Both the position numbers and the translations under genes were made by a program. Under the pieces are notes generated by a model. That model worked only from the letters and a program-made list of their open reading frames with translations. It was not told the DNA's origin and did not search any database. A stretch of 64,000 nucleotides of DNA from the NCBI GenBank assembly GCA_977006965.1, contig OZ345364.1, positions 2,170,001 through 2,234,000 of the forward strand. The letters are read 5' to 3'. Every line of letters starts with the position of its first letter. The first letter of the stretch is position 1. This document shows positions 1 through 10,381 of the stretch, piece by piece. This DNA comes from Phymatolithon calcareum. Taxonomy: Eukaryota > Rhodophyta > Florideophyceae > Hapalidiales.

Positions 1-231
1 ACGCAACACCGCAAAGTTTTCAACATCCTCCTTGACTTGTCGGGTATCAATGCTCGATCTAATGGCCCCCTCTTAAGCCGAGACTTAACCCCTTCTCCTC
101 AAAATATTTCCAGTCTTCATTCCAGCAGCCGTCAGCCAAAGTGTATTCGAGTCTTCAGTCGTCAAGGAAGCATCTAATTGTCAAGAACCATCTCCTTGAC
201 GGTACATTCTCAAGTGCCATCCTCACGAAAG

Positions 232-978
232 ATGGCTTCAGGTCCCGAAAGTGCCCCTCTGTTGCCCGTAACCACTGCGTCTCCGAGCTCGACTGAGAAA
301 ACCGCACGCGATGGGTACACATGGGCGGGTGAAATCGAAGGTGCAGACGCACCAGAGAAGACAGGTACCATTTTCTCGTCCGCAATGAACCTTGCCGCCT
401 GTGCCCTTGGTGCATCCATGCTCTCACTACCCTATGCCATGATGCTATCAGGACCCATTGTGGCGCTCGGCTTACTTGTACTCTTTGCTGTCATGGCCTT
501 CTTCGCCGCGCAGGCTGTCATCAATGCCGGTATTCAATGCAAGAAAAGCACGTACACAGATATTGTCACGTACTACTTCGGCACTGTCCAAGGTACTATC
601 GCGGACGCTCTTCTTGCGCTCGCTCTTGCCGTAGCTGCCATTTCCTACATGGTAGGACTTGCTGACCTGCTCCCTGATATGATTCCCGGGACCGGTGCAC
701 TCAGCAAATCTGCCCGAATTATTGGTGTACTCATTTCACTGTACTGGGTCACTCTTACTTCCAACCTCTCAGTTTTCGGTCCCGCAAGTGCACTGGCCAC
801 AGCTGGCTGCTACATCCAAGTTCTTGCCCTTCTTTTTCGGCTGGCGACTTCGCACGGCGGTGAGGCCGGCTGGACCGTCCCGCCCCCGAGCACTCTTTTC
901 AGCTTCAAGCTTGGCGGTCTGCTTTACTCGCTTCCCATGGTGTGCTTCGTGTATGCCTTCCAGTCAGCGACACATTGA
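232..978 (+). CDS. AAAP-family amino-acid transporter, C-terminally truncated
   Basis: The reading frame gives about 248 residues from the ATG at 232; an upstream in-frame TTG is not needed. A hydrophilic N-terminus is followed by the family signature GTIFSSAMNLAACALGASML and LSLPYAM, then at least five or six hydrophobic segments. This matches the first half of amino acid/auxin permease (SLC38-like) transporters, which move neutral amino acids across membranes using ion gradients. Family members usually have 10-11 membrane segments and 400-500 residues. This frame stops at 976-978 after FVYAFQSATH, where the family normally continues with FQCH or similar. No GT donor is visible there, and the next codons in another frame belong to a coiled-coil protein. 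I read this as a rearrangement that removed the 3' half. A sequencing or assembly junction near 960 is the main alternative. Confidence 0.75.
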   Translation: MASGPESAPLLPVTTASPSSTEKTARDGYTWAGEIEGADAPEKTGTIFSSAMNLAACALGASMLSLPYAMMLSGPIVALGLLVLFAVMAFFAAQAVINAGIQCKKSTYTDIVTYYFGTVQGTIADALLALALAVAAISYMVGLADLLPDMIPGTGALSKSARIIGVLISLYWVTLTSNLSVFGPASALATAGCYIQVLALLFRLATSHGGEAGWTVPPPSTLFSFKLGGLLYSLPMVCFVYAFQSATH

Positions 979-1003
979 GCATATTGAGAAACGACGAACA
1001 AAT

Positions 1004-1975
1004 ATGGAGAAGAAGAAACGCCGAGTGAAGAGGGAGTTTGATGAGGCGTTGAACAAACTGGAATCGGAAATGGAAGCGAGGCGCAAAGCGGACGTAGATG
1101 CTGCATTGGCCACGATGAATGTCAAAGAGCTGGAACGTGAAAGCCAGCGTGAAGCGGAAAATAAGGTCAAGCTGCAGAAGGGGATCAAGTATGTTAATGC
1201 TCAAGAGCGTGATGGCCGGAAGCGTATAGAGCGCACTAAACGATTGTATTCAAAACTTATCCAAACAGCGAAGGACAATGACGCACCCAAAGTGGAGCTT
1301 CCGACGCCTGCTGATACCACAGGTGGAGCGTCCAGCAGCAAGAAGCCAAGGGCGCGAAAAGCCGACTCTGGTAATACAGCGGACAGCAATGGGACTATTG
1401 GTGAAAGCGTCACGTCGGACGATGACCGCATGGTTGTTGATGGGGATGCAGAACAAACACGTTCGTCGCGTCCCACTGCCGAGGTTGAATCATCACCTCC
1501 AAACCCTCGACGCTTGGCCGAATTAGAACGCCTGCGCAGCCTTGTGCGCGATGGTGCAGGTGAGGCGGCGGAATGTCAGCGCATTTGCGAAATAGAGCAA
1601 CTCAAGTTCATGGCTCTGCTTGAAGCAAAGAACAAGTTGGACAAAGAGCTTTACATGACTAAGAGCTCTTCGCATGACTATGGACATCACGGCGGATCAT
1701 CAGGAATGCTGCCGTCTGGTCCTGTCTCCAAAACGAAAGACTCAGGCAGGCGTAGCGATAAGGGCGGGTCATCAAAACACGCTCACGGGGGCTCGAAGGG
1801 GAAAGGCGGAACTTCGAAAAGCGGTGCAGCAGCCGGTTCTGGCGTTAAGAACAGTGCAAAAAAGGCGTCGAGAAAGGACGATAAATCGAGACGGAAAAGT
1901 TCGTCAAAGCCTACTGCAGCGAGTAACATTTATATGTGCAAAAGCTTTGTAAATCCCGCGCGACTCTATGCGTAA
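1004..1975 (+). CDS. coiled-coil, lysine-rich probable nuclear protein (5' end possibly missing)
   Basis: From the ATG at 1004 the frame encodes 323 residues. Residues 1-100 are a charged helix of coiled-coil type (EKKKRRVKREFDEALNKLE and onward). A Ser/Thr/Asp-rich middle includes KKPRARK. A second short helical block starts near NPRRLAELERLRS, and the tail is rich in Gly, Ser and Lys with nuclear-localisation character. The same frame stays open upstream through the truncated transporter, and coiled-coil character already begins at RHIEHIEKRR, before this ATG. The true start has therefore probably been lost at the junction near 960. The charged helix loosely recalls Sds3/BRMS1-type chromatin proteins, but I do not recognise a domain with certainty. 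Confidence 0.55.
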   Translation: MEKKKRRVKREFDEALNKLESEMEARRKADVDAALATMNVKELERESQREAENKVKLQKGIKYVNAQERDGRKRIERTKRLYSKLIQTAKDNDAPKVELPTPADTTGGASSSKKPRARKADSGNTADSNGTIGESVTSDDDRMVVDGDAEQTRSSRPTAEVESSPPNPRRLAELERLRSLVRDGAGEAAECQRICEIEQLKFMALLEAKNKLDKELYMTKSSSHDYGHHGGSSGMLPSGPVSKTKDSGRRSDKGGSSKHAHGGSKGKGGTSKSGAAAGSGVKNSAKKASRKDDKSRRKSSSKPTAASNIYMCKSFVNPARLYA

Positions 1976-2800
1976 GCACGGGCGACGGCAAGTTTGCCTT
2001 CGGTTCCAGTTTGCGGTATGAGCGGTGAGCCTACAGCTTGTATACTGATAAAAAGTTGAGAGCAGTTTTACGTGCGAGAGATGAGTGTGCAGTGATATGG
2101 ACTTGCATGTGAAGGTGAAAATCTAGACCCCATGTATCGCATCTGAACGCCACTATTAGGCGATTCCTTCCTGAGCTTCTAGTGCAGCGGGCAGTCTGCC
2201 CATTTATTGCATTCCTTCTCGCTCACCACCAAGTTAAGGATAAAGGCGGATGCAATAAGGTTGATTGTACCCTCCGGGCATTCGCATCAAAATTAAGTCC
2301 TCAGTACCCCAATTTCCATCGTTACGATCCTTCCGCCGTTTGCGATGGATGCTAAGGTTTGTCTCCAAGCGATGGATGACGACCTATGCTAACGGCACAA
2401 CCGGCCGTCAGTCCAAAACCATCTTGTAAGTACTCCGCGCCTGAATGCGAAGAAGCTCAATGTCTAAGAATACTGCTGATCAACCGAGCGATACCGCCAA
2501 CCGGTACACAACCTCCTACTGACCCTGAAAACCTCACGACGTGCAACGTCACATCGCGAATACTTGGACATAATCCCGCCACCGCAGAATAGCAAGGAGA
2601 TCGCTCTGTTGAGGAGGATACAATAGCGAAGAGCTGTGCCCGCATGTCGATGCGCAAAACTATGGTACAGCGAAGGCAGACTCATTCGACGGCAAAGACG
2701 AAACCATGCGAGGCGACGATAACCGAAACAACGGATGTGGTGCTTCTATTTTCAAAAATTTGGATTAACCTTAGTCTATCATGTGCTGACAAGTCTGGCA
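1976..2800. other. intergenic, no gene seen
   Basis: Only short uncorroborated frames occur here. I see no repeat, RNA gene or convincing promoter. The stretch ends where duplication unit A begins. Confidence 0.5.
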
Positions 2801-2804
2801 AAAT

Positions 2805-2905
2805 GCATCGCGCACAAATATTAACAGATAAAAAGCGCAGTGCCTCTGCACTCCCTAAAATATATAAAAGTCAGCTAGTTGTTTAACGAAACACAACAAA
2901 ATGTC
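2805..2905 (+). promoter_or_regulatory. TATA-containing promoter-like segment at the edge of unit A
   Basis: The segment contains AAAATATATAAAAG followed about 35 bp later by ACAACAAAATG, the layout of a core promoter and start codon facing right. It is almost identical in unit B (14327-14425). No long reading frame follows in either copy, only short unrelated ones, so the gene it served is lost or very small. It also faces the 3' end of the BTB pseudogene. Confidence 0.4.
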
Positions 2906-2942
2906 GAAATCAACGAAAACTACTACTGTATACAAAAGTATA

Positions 2943-4720
2943 TCTGCCGATTGCAATCACCGTCCACCGCACATCATCCTCCCTCATTTCCCCGCCTGTC
3001 CCTCCGCCGCCTTCACACTCACCGCGCTAGATCCACGCAGGAAAGCTTCATCCGGTTTTTGCACTCCCAATTTTCTCCTCGCCTCTTTCTCATTCGCCCT
3101 CAGCATTTCTGCTTCCAGACTGAGAAAAGCGCGTCCGGCCGCCGTCTGCAACACAGGGTTCAGCACAATGCTCAGCGGCAAATCGCGCAACGTATCTCTG
3201 CCACTCAATGGACTCCGGTCTCGGCAGTGACAATCGCGATCGTTCCGTACTGTGCGACGACCGCTTACTTGAATCCGTTGCAATCTTCGACAGTTCCAAC
3301 CCCTCCACATCCGGTCGTTCAACCCCACTGCCCTCTGCACCGGATATGACCACATGAGCGCCGATAACAATCTCATCTCTTTCCGCGTTATAAACACAAC
3401 GTTCCAAAATCCGTGAACGACGTGTATGTCGTCGAAATCCCATTGCCTGTCCATCCGCCGAGAACGTCCTTCCCGTGCATACCTTCCTCTCCATCCCATA
3501 CTGCTCCTCCGCCAAGGCAACAAACAGCGCATATTCGACACGCATGGACACAGGCGACGCCCGTTCCTCTTCCGATTCACAACACAAAAAACAACGAAAT
3601 ATAATCCGCACCACCCTCCGCCGCATCGGTGGAACTTGACCCTGCCAAAGTAGGACGAGGGAACTGTTGCGACGCTCCCTCCTCAGTCTCACCCGCCGTG
3701 GCAGCCACCGCCGCAAAAGGGTCAACCCACAGCAACCAGCAATGATTAGTAAACGACCTTGACTCCGACCGCACCCTCTTCCTACACATCGACCAGTTGG
3801 GCACAACAATCGTAAACAGCATAGCGGAAGCACTACTCGTCCGAAACCTCAAATTCTTATACCATCTCAGCGGAAACTATCCCTCAAAAAGCACCGCCCG
3901 TTGATTCCTCACATTCATCCCCTTCCCCCCATCCGCCTCCCCGCGTTCAATCCTTGACACATGCACAAGTCTCACCTCCGGCCTCCGAATAAAAGCGTCT
4001 AACAACAACTGATAAAACTCATCAAACCCCGCAAAATATGCCTACCTCAACACACGCACAACCGCCCTATCACTCATAGTCGGAAACCGCATCAATCTCA
4101 ACGCCGCCCCAACCTCCATCCTTCTTCCCTCCAAATCAACCGCCAGCCACTTCTCCAACGCGCGAAACACCCCCTCCTCATTCCTCGGCATGAGATTCTG
4201 CACACGCAGCACCTCCGCCACACGCTCAACAGAAAGCCGCTTCCACTCCACCCCGTCAGCAACTCGCCCAGCCGGCGCTTCACGAATGCGCGACACGCAT
4301 CCATCGCGCGTCGCAGTTGCAGTGGTGCCGCAGCGCGAAGCCCCGCGAGCGCCGTATCGGGGCCGACGGACGCGGCGAGTGCGCGGTCGATGTGCGCGAC
4401 CGCGCGCGGCATTGCCAGGGCGGAGCAAAGGGCGGCAGCTCGAGAAGGTGGGCGAGATGCAAGGCGCGCATGGGGGACTGCACGCCGTAGGCGAGGGCGA
4501 GAGCGGCGTGCTGTACGTGCGAGGACGCGTTGGAGAGGAGCGGGGAGGAGGTGCGGGAGGCGAAGGATTTTGCGAGGACGGGCGCGGCGGACGCGAGGAC
4601 GAAGGAGTGGGCGAAGAGATCGGACGAGAGACGTAGATCGCAGAGGGTGCGCACGGAGGCGTCGAGACGCTGCGCCCAGAGGAGGGCGAGGGTGCGTGAA
4701 TTTAAAATCAGCAGAGCCAA
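2943..4720 (-). pseudogene. BTB-BACK domain protein, decayed (copy A)
   Basis: On the minus strand, from about 4720 downward, fragments in different frames line up as one protein. The first is a BTB core (CDLRLSSDLFAHSFVLASAA, then a Leu/Ala-rich stretch). It is followed by a BACK-like helix (RAMDACRAFVKRRLGEL) and a clear BACK segment (VEWKRLSVERVAEVL, EEGVFRALEKWLAVD, ALRLMRFPTMS). A C-terminal region follows at 3800-2943 (YALFVALAEEQYGMERKVC and AHVVISGAEGSG). BTB-BACK proteins are typically substrate adaptors of Cullin-3 ubiquitin ligases. At least three frame changes and stops interrupt the gene. Relative to copy B this copy also lacks about 60 bp near 3918. The same BTB/BACK frame breaks occur in copy B, so decay began before the duplication. 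Confidence 0.7.
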
Positions 4721-4723
4721 AAA

Positions 4724-4990
4724 TTACAAGTTAAATGAACCAAATGCAGGACAACGCGTATATCTTGTTTGCTCACCAGACCACGACATGCAGTTTAGTC
4801 CCGAAGAGCATGTGCTCACATTTACTAAATCTAAGATTTTCTCTTCGCCCTGTTCAACTTCTCCCCGTTTGACAACAATCTCGAAGACAATTGTGGTGAA
4901 TTCACCAATCAAGTTTATTTTCTCCAATGTATAGCTATACAATTTCAAATTTCGTTCTAGTAGTTCCTCGTCTCCGAAGGACATCTTCAT
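4724..4990 (-). other. open frame directly after the Sel1 gene stop, same frame
   Basis: The Sel1 gene ends with TGA at 4996-4994. One codon later, in the same frame, an ATG opens 88 further codons starting MKMSFGDEELLERN. The frame persists in the second copy (16565-16287) through STCSSGLNC, after which a 4-bp difference shifts it. It may be a translated extension by stop readthrough, a former part of the gene, or chance. No known domain is visible. Confidence 0.3.
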
Positions 4991-4993
4991 ATT

Positions 4994-7900
4994 TCACTCT
5001 CCGTCTTTCACTTTCACATATGCCAAACAGTCGTCGATTTCTTCCACCTTCACCTTCCAACTATCAGTGTTTCGTGCTTCCATGGTCGCCGCATTTGAGA
5101 ACTTCGAAATTTCCTGCATCAAAACGAACATCCCTGACGTGTCGATGTCTGGTCTGTAAAATCGGTCCATCAGCTCGGCACTTTTCTCTTCGCTTCGAAA
5201 CTCAGAATCGCCGAACTTGTACATGAGGGCGAGATTAAAAATAGCAATCGGATGTAGGTCAGTTTCAATGGCTTGCTCGTAAAGCTTCTTGGCTTCCACA
5301 GCATTCCGCTCGACTCCGTTTCCGAGATCGTACGCCACTCCCAGGTTATTCATTGCTGTACTGTTCCCGGCCACGACAGCCTCTTCCAGTGACGAAATGT
5401 TATTGCCCTCGGCCTGGTTTCCATTTAGTAAAACACCCATGTTACAAAGAGCTTCTGTGGACCCACGCTCGATTGCATTCGAGTAGCTGTTTTTCGCATC
5501 CGAATTGTTGATCGGAACATCTGGTCCTCCCCTGTGATATATCAATCCCAGACGATTAGATGCGGACGCAAATGCTCGTTCCTCATCTTCCCCCTCATCT
5601 TCCTCCTCATCTTCCTCCTCATCTTTCTTCTCATCCAGAATCTTCTCGTAAACTCTGATAGCGTCTTTTGGATGATTGCCCATTCCGAATGAGAGCCGAC
5701 TTCCATCAATGTGTCCGTCTGGAGTTTCAGGCATGAGGAACAGCCTTTCAAATAGTTCTTGCAACCGTTTCCCATCACCACACCAACCGCCCCAACAGGA
5801 CGAGATCAACGCGGAGATGTGCTTCTTGTTACGAAAAGTGTAAAATCCTTTTTCGAGTAACATCCCGAGTGGAGCACCAAAGTCATCTGGATAATCAATG
5901 CCCGCTCGCACAATAGCATGTACTGCGAGCTGCCTTTGTAACAAGTCACGCGACTCCACGTATAGACTTTGATACGCGATAGCGAGATGGAGTGCAATAA
6001 AAGGGACATCATGTTTCACAAGAATAGATTCCATTGTACAAACGGCTGCCTCCGACACAGCATTCTCTGGCCCGTTCACATGAAACAACGAAAAGGCTTT
6101 CAGTTCATCATAATCATCGTCTTCCCTCGATTCCAACAAACGTCCACACTCGTCTGCCAGTAGCTGAAGATCGATTTCATTGGAAACGTCATGGGCCAAC
6201 TCTCTTGGTCTTCGATTAATCAATATCTCGTACCATGAGTGCATGTTCATCCACAATCGGAATGTATCATCACTGTTCACAGGATTCTGTTTCAGAAGAA
6301 TATCGGCGATATCTTGCAAAGCGCGTCTGTCTCCTTGTTCTGCTATGCAACGCCCAAAAACAATCATCGCCTCGTTCTTGCGACCACCTTCAAGCGCGAC
6401 CCTTCCATCCTCGTACACAGGTCCGACCTCTTCTCTCGACTGACTATGATAGTGGGCATCCAGTGCATAATTCAAACCCTCAATATCATCAATAAATATA
6501 AATCCGTCTTCCTTGAACTCATATTGGGCAATCTCCGGCATGAATGGGGGCCAACCAGCCCAAAAATTATATTCTTCAAAATATCCCGGTGCTTCAATCC
6601 TCTGAATAGATTCGGAAAGTTTAGATTGATTCCCTTCTTCGCGGAGTGTTTCATGCTTCGAGATCCCGCGACTTAGTCTCCATCTTTTCTGTGCACACAT
6701 GCTGCCCATGAATGTGTCTTTCCAACCTTGCCAGTCAAATACAAGACCTTCCAATTCCATGCGCAAAGAGACCCATCTGGCCTCAACGTTCACTTCAACT
6801 GCAATCACAATTTTTTGAGGACCGCCAATCGGTGCCACTGTAAATTTCTGTACCCCATCACTCTCGAGAGTGATCACAGTGTCATTGCTCTCCGTGGCTG
6901 TACTTTCACACTCTCCGCAATCATTGCGTTCGATTCGTACTGATGGAAAACCAAGAATAAACAGCATCACGAGTGCTTCTGACCTTCGCAGGTCTGTGTC
7001 ATTCCCTTCAATCTCTTCAATCTCTTCGAGCTCTTTTCCAACTTTCCACCCCAAGAATGATTGCATTTCCCAAACCAGTCTCATATTCCACCTATGAGCA
7101 CGGGTATTATTTTTCTTGATTTCGTGAAATGTGGAGCATAGCTGTGCACTGCACGGAAAGCTCAATCCCATAGTAGAAATACGTGACGACCAGCCGGTGC
7201 TATCGTTGCCATACTTTTCGACCCATTCTCCAAGTGCACTCCGCACAATTTCAACGACACACCCGATGAAGCGACTTGTTTTCATTCCGCCAGGAGTCAA
7301 GCTATTTGCCTGAAGTCGGGCGGTTTCGAGGTTGACCTGCTGTTGAAAAGCGGAACGCTGTCCATCTTCTTCAGTCGTGAGTTGTAAGGTCTCAAAAGAA
7401 GAATCACTTCTGTCACCACTCTCCAGAGAAACGTAGTTATCCATATGAATGCTCTCGTGTAACACTCCATCATTCAGCGACCAGACTTGACGTTGAAGGC
7501 TGGGCAGGTAGAAGGGAAGTCTCTTGAGGATTTCATCAATATTATGCTCATGATCTCCGCCTAACTGGTAAGCGAAGGTGCGGAGCAGCAAGTCCCTGAC
7601 AGACTTCACATACGGAGGACTCACGTCAGGAATCTTGCAGAACATTTGTTCCTGATGCATAAGCTTGGCGAAACAAGCTAGCTGCGCAGCAGACATGTTC
7701 TCGACCGCCGTTCTCTCCTCATCATCCAACTTGTTCAGAGACGCTTTATGCCAGTCATCTCTTACAGCGTCTTTTATTGTTGCTGCTTGACGGGCAAAGT
7801 CAAACACGATGTCCTCGTCAGAGTTCTCGTCAGAATCCTCGTCAAAGTCCTCGTCAGAGTCCGTGTTCTCGTACCCATTCATTTGAAAAGGAAGCGAGTG

Positions 7901-8905
7901 TATTTCACTGACGTCAACTCGGGAGTCAACGCAGCTGTTGGGGGCAATGCAAAACTCGTGAAACGGAGAAAACAGAGAAACAAAATTTTCTGTTGATCCT
8001 GCCTCAGTCACCATCCCGTTCGTTGTGTGCATCATTGCCACAACTGCAAGATCTCGACATTTACTCCACCGCTCTTCGCCGCGGAAGCCATCACATGTGG
8101 CGTCAGACAAATGTTTGGTATCAGCAAGCCATCGACTTCCAAACTTTGCGAGGAATGACACTAACCAACGAACGGCACATTCTTCCGGTAGCGTAGATCT
8201 CAAATGCGACGCAACAAATCGTGCGAAGCGACCGTGTCGTTCCTGGTCACTGTACTCAACGCGGGAAGGCAAAACGAGGCACATTGGGAGGTCATGACCA
8301 GCGATCTCATTGTCAATGAGTGAGCTGTTGACAAACATTTCATTGTCCACTGTTCTCTCAACATCTTCCAGCGACATGTCGGGTGTTTCCAGCGAACTGC
8401 CGGATGTGTCCAGAGACATGTCGGATGTTTCCAGCTCCTCATCGAAAGCACTGCTTTCGTTTCTCCAGAAAAAGCAGAAGTCACGAACTTTTGACGACAA
8501 ATTGGTGGTGAACAAAGACAAACTGGACGGCGGGTGATACGATGCCTCGTACCGAAGCTTGATAAGACAGGTTAAGGCATGCACGTTCCAGTTTCGGAAC
8601 TCAGAAAGCTGCAACAGACCCCAAACCGTTCGAACAACGTGATACGCGTTGAATACTGCCACTGTGATAGCGGAAGCTGCCTCCTTGTGGTCCCCACCGC
8701 CGATTTGGAGAACAATGTAGTACATGACATACGCAAGGCAGGGCAGTGAGATGCACAGCTGAGTCATGCCGTTCTGCCAGGTCTTACGAATCGGCCTCCA
8801 CCTGTCAGTGATGAAGTCCATGCCGTAAATGAATGCGAGCGGGATGAAAGCGGCGGCGTAGACGGTGTAGACGATCCACGGATTGCACGGTTGTTCACAA
8901 GACAT
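4994..8905 (-). CDS. large membrane-anchored Sel1-repeat protein (copy A, intact)
   Basis: One uninterrupted 1303-residue frame starts MSCEQPCNPWIVYTVYAAAF. Three hydrophobic segments lie near residues 8-28, 44-66 and 75-95, so the N-terminus is probably membrane-embedded. An Asp/Glu/Ser tract sits near 350-372 and a second acidic tract of GAG/GAA/GAT codons near 1088-1107. The C-terminus carries Sel1-like (TPR-type) repeats around 1110-1230, for example GSTEALCNMGVLLNG, NSTAMNNLGVAYDLGNGV and HPIAIFNLALMYKFGD. Sel1 repeats are solenoid scaffolds; the best-known member acts in ER-associated degradation. The middle 900 residues are unrecognised and no enzymatic motif is seen. The start is fixed by conservation with copy B. 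Only A/T-rich sequence without a clear TATA box lies upstream. This copy is open throughout and could be functional. Confidence 0.8.
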   Translation of the reverse strand: MSCEQPCNPWIVYTVYAAAFIPLAFIYGMDFITDRWRPIRKTWQNGMTQLCISLPCLAYVMYYIVLQIGGGDHKEAASAITVAVFNAYHVVRTVWGLLQLSEFRNWNVHALTCLIKLRYEASYHPPSSLSLFTTNLSSKVRDFCFFWRNESSAFDEELETSDMSLDTSGSSLETPDMSLEDVERTVDNEMFVNSSLIDNEIAGHDLPMCLVLPSRVEYSDQERHGRFARFVASHLRSTLPEECAVRWLVSFLAKFGSRWLADTKHLSDATCDGFRGEERWSKCRDLAVVAMMHTTNGMVTEAGSTENFVSLFSPFHEFCIAPNSCVDSRVDVSEIHSLPFQMNGYENTDSDEDFDEDSDENSDEDIVFDFARQAATIKDAVRDDWHKASLNKLDDEERTAVENMSAAQLACFAKLMHQEQMFCKIPDVSPPYVKSVRDLLLRTFAYQLGGDHEHNIDEILKRLPFYLPSLQRQVWSLNDGVLHESIHMDNYVSLESGDRSDSSFETLQLTTEEDGQRSAFQQQVNLETARLQANSLTPGGMKTSRFIGCVVEIVRSALGEWVEKYGNDSTGWSSRISTMGLSFPCSAQLCSTFHEIKKNNTRAHRWNMRLVWEMQSFLGWKVGKELEEIEEIEGNDTDLRRSEALVMLFILGFPSVRIERNDCGECESTATESNDTVITLESDGVQKFTVAPIGGPQKIVIAVEVNVEARWVSLRMELEGLVFDWQGWKDTFMGSMCAQKRWRLSRGISKHETLREEGNQSKLSESIQRIEAPGYFEEYNFWAGWPPFMPEIAQYEFKEDGFIFIDDIEGLNYALDAHYHSQSREEVGPVYEDGRVALEGGRKNEAMIVFGRCIAEQGDRRALQDIADILLKQNPVNSDDTFRLWMNMHSWYEILINRRPRELAHDVSNEIDLQLLADECGRLLESREDDDYDELKAFSLFHVNGPENAVSEAAVCTMESILVKHDVPFIALHLAIAYQSLYVESRDLLQRQLAVHAIVRAGIDYPDDFGAPLGMLLEKGFYTFRNKKHISALISSCWGGWCGDGKRLQELFERLFLMPETPDGHIDGSRLSFGMGNHPKDAIRVYEKILDEKKDEEEDEEEDEGEDEERAFASASNRLGLIYHRGGPDVPINNSDAKNSYSNAIERGSTEALCNMGVLLNGNQAEGNNISSLEEAVVAGNSTAMNNLGVAYDLGNGVERNAVEAKKLYEQAIETDLHPIAIFNLALMYKFGDSEFRSEEKSAELMDRFYRPDIDTSGMFVLMQEISKFSNAATMEARNTDSWKVKVEEIDDCLAYVKVKDGE

Positions 8906-9128
8906 TTTGAATTTTTGCGAACCACAATGCTAGAAGAACGGAGGTCGTCGGTTACGAGGCGGAAAATGGTACTATTGGAGCTCGCTAAAGTGTCCTAAAT
9001 TGTAGTGGTGGTCAGAGGTCAGTGAGATCTTATCAGGTCAAGTGTGGAGATACGGACACGTGTCAGAGGAAAACCGTCCACGTCTCTTCACATTAAAATC
9101 TACTTTATTTGATAACGTTCATCATACA

Positions 9129-9325
9129 GCTGTACCCTTCATCCTCCTTCGTCGAATATACAGTATCAGGTTGGTGGCAATTTATTGGAGACAGACCAAC
9201 AGTGTTATCACATCCTTGAGTGCTAGAATGTAGTCAGTGGCGTCCAAGGATACAGCCCTGTATTCAGGGAGGGTTTACGCCACTTGCTGCTGCCCGCCCC
9301 ACATAGCACCAATAAAGTGATGCGT
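9129..9325. repeat. 200-bp tail of the duplication, second copy at 36190-36463
   Basis: The segment from CAGCTGTACCC through GTTATCACATCCTTGAG to CCAATAAAGTGAT recurs at 36190-36463. The second copy carries a 31-nt hairpin insertion and an extra 40-bp stretch. AATAAA near the end could be a polyadenylation signal. It lies upstream of the Sel1 gene in both units. Confidence 0.75.
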
Positions 9326-9994
9326 CTCTCACTACTGCAGCACTTCTCGACATCTCTCGAAGATCAAACAAGGATCAACAACCCACACTCGCCACTACAA
9401 CACTCAACTCTACGAAAGACTACAATTTGAAGAAACAGTCGTTCTCTTCAGGGGTGCTCCACGTACAATAAAAGGACCTGCGCAGAAGCCCATGTACTGC
9501 GCGGGGTGCCAGTTCTGTTGCCTTTTGAATTGCGAACGACTCCTTATCGCACGCGTTAGTTATACCTCTTTGATAATAGAGCGATGAAGAACCGAATGGC
9601 GGTATTTCAGCTTGCCATGCGAGCCGTCATGAGCTCTCTTCCGTTCCCCTTTCTAATGGTGTGATTCAGTTGCGTGGAACGCCTACGCTTTTACATTAAT
9701 CTATGTTTTTGTCCAAAAGGTCATTTATTTCGTGAGAAAAATAGGCCACATTCCATGAGTTCTCCCTCAATAGAAATGGCCGTGAGGAATTTCAAATCAC
9801 TGCCCAAGTTTGTTATCAGAAACTCTTCCAATAATAATGAATGCTTCAATCCCGTATGTGTCTAGGAAGCAGTGCTTCTATTGTAAGCACGCTTCTTCTC
9901 TGCCTGCCGCTCGTCATTAGACGATTCCACCCGAACCAACAATCTCTTCCTGTGTACATGCATGTCATGCAACTGACAAAAGTAAACACCAAAC
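9326..9994. other. intergenic, probably left part of the Tc1-type element
   Basis: No gene is seen. The 5' terminal inverted repeat of the following Tc1/mariner element should lie here, but I could not pair it with a right end. Confidence 0.4.
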
Positions 9995-10368
9995 ATGGGC
10001 CTCGGACGGAAATTAACGAAAAAAGAAGTGGAGATTTTTAAAGTGCTCTCTGAAGAAGGGAAGAAGCCGAGGGAGATTGCACAACGAGTTGGATGGTCAC
10101 GTGGCGCCATACGAAACGTTTTGGCAGCTAAGTCATCCTTTTGTCAGACAGAAAACAATTGGGAGCACCCCGACAACTTTCCCAAAAATCAGCAAAAAAA
10201 CTCATCCCAAAGGTTAATACCGGACACTACACTGCAAGAGAGCTTCGTGACCGGTACCACCTAAGCATGAGCGTCCTCCGTGTTCAGCAATTCCTACAGT
10301 CCGCTAGCCATCTGCGCTGGAAGCTCATGAAGCGTGCTCAAAAGTTTACTCTGCATCACAGAGTGAGT

Positions 10369-10381
10369 CGTGCGAGCATCT
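10369..10381. repeat. target-site duplication of the retrotransposon (left)
   Basis: CGTGCGAGCATCT here is repeated exactly at 12463-12475, on the other side of the retrotransposon. Confidence 0.85.

Larger units (their letters stand above)
2801..9325. repeat. segmental duplication, unit A (uninterrupted copy)
   Basis: This 6.5-kb block (promoter-like segment, BTB-BACK pseudogene, Sel1-repeat gene and a roughly 200-bp tail) recurs in the same orientation at 14318-36463. Identity starts at CAAAATGCA(T/C)CGCGCAC on the left and ends after CCAATAAAGTGAT on the right. The copies differ by scattered substitutions and small indels, for example a roughly 60-bp deletion near 3918 in this copy. Unit A lacks the two large insertions found in unit B and so serves as the empty-site reference. 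Confidence 0.9.

Noticed and set aside
695-1003. N-terminal extension of the coiled-coil protein
   Set aside because: This part is the transporter gene read in a second frame; only the last few codons before 1004 look like genuine coiled-coil.
4190-4934. Arg/Gly-rich plus-strand frames across the GC-rich part, also at 15417-16447
   Set aside because: They are the antisense of the BTB-BACK pseudogenes; composition is driven by GC content and no domain is seen.
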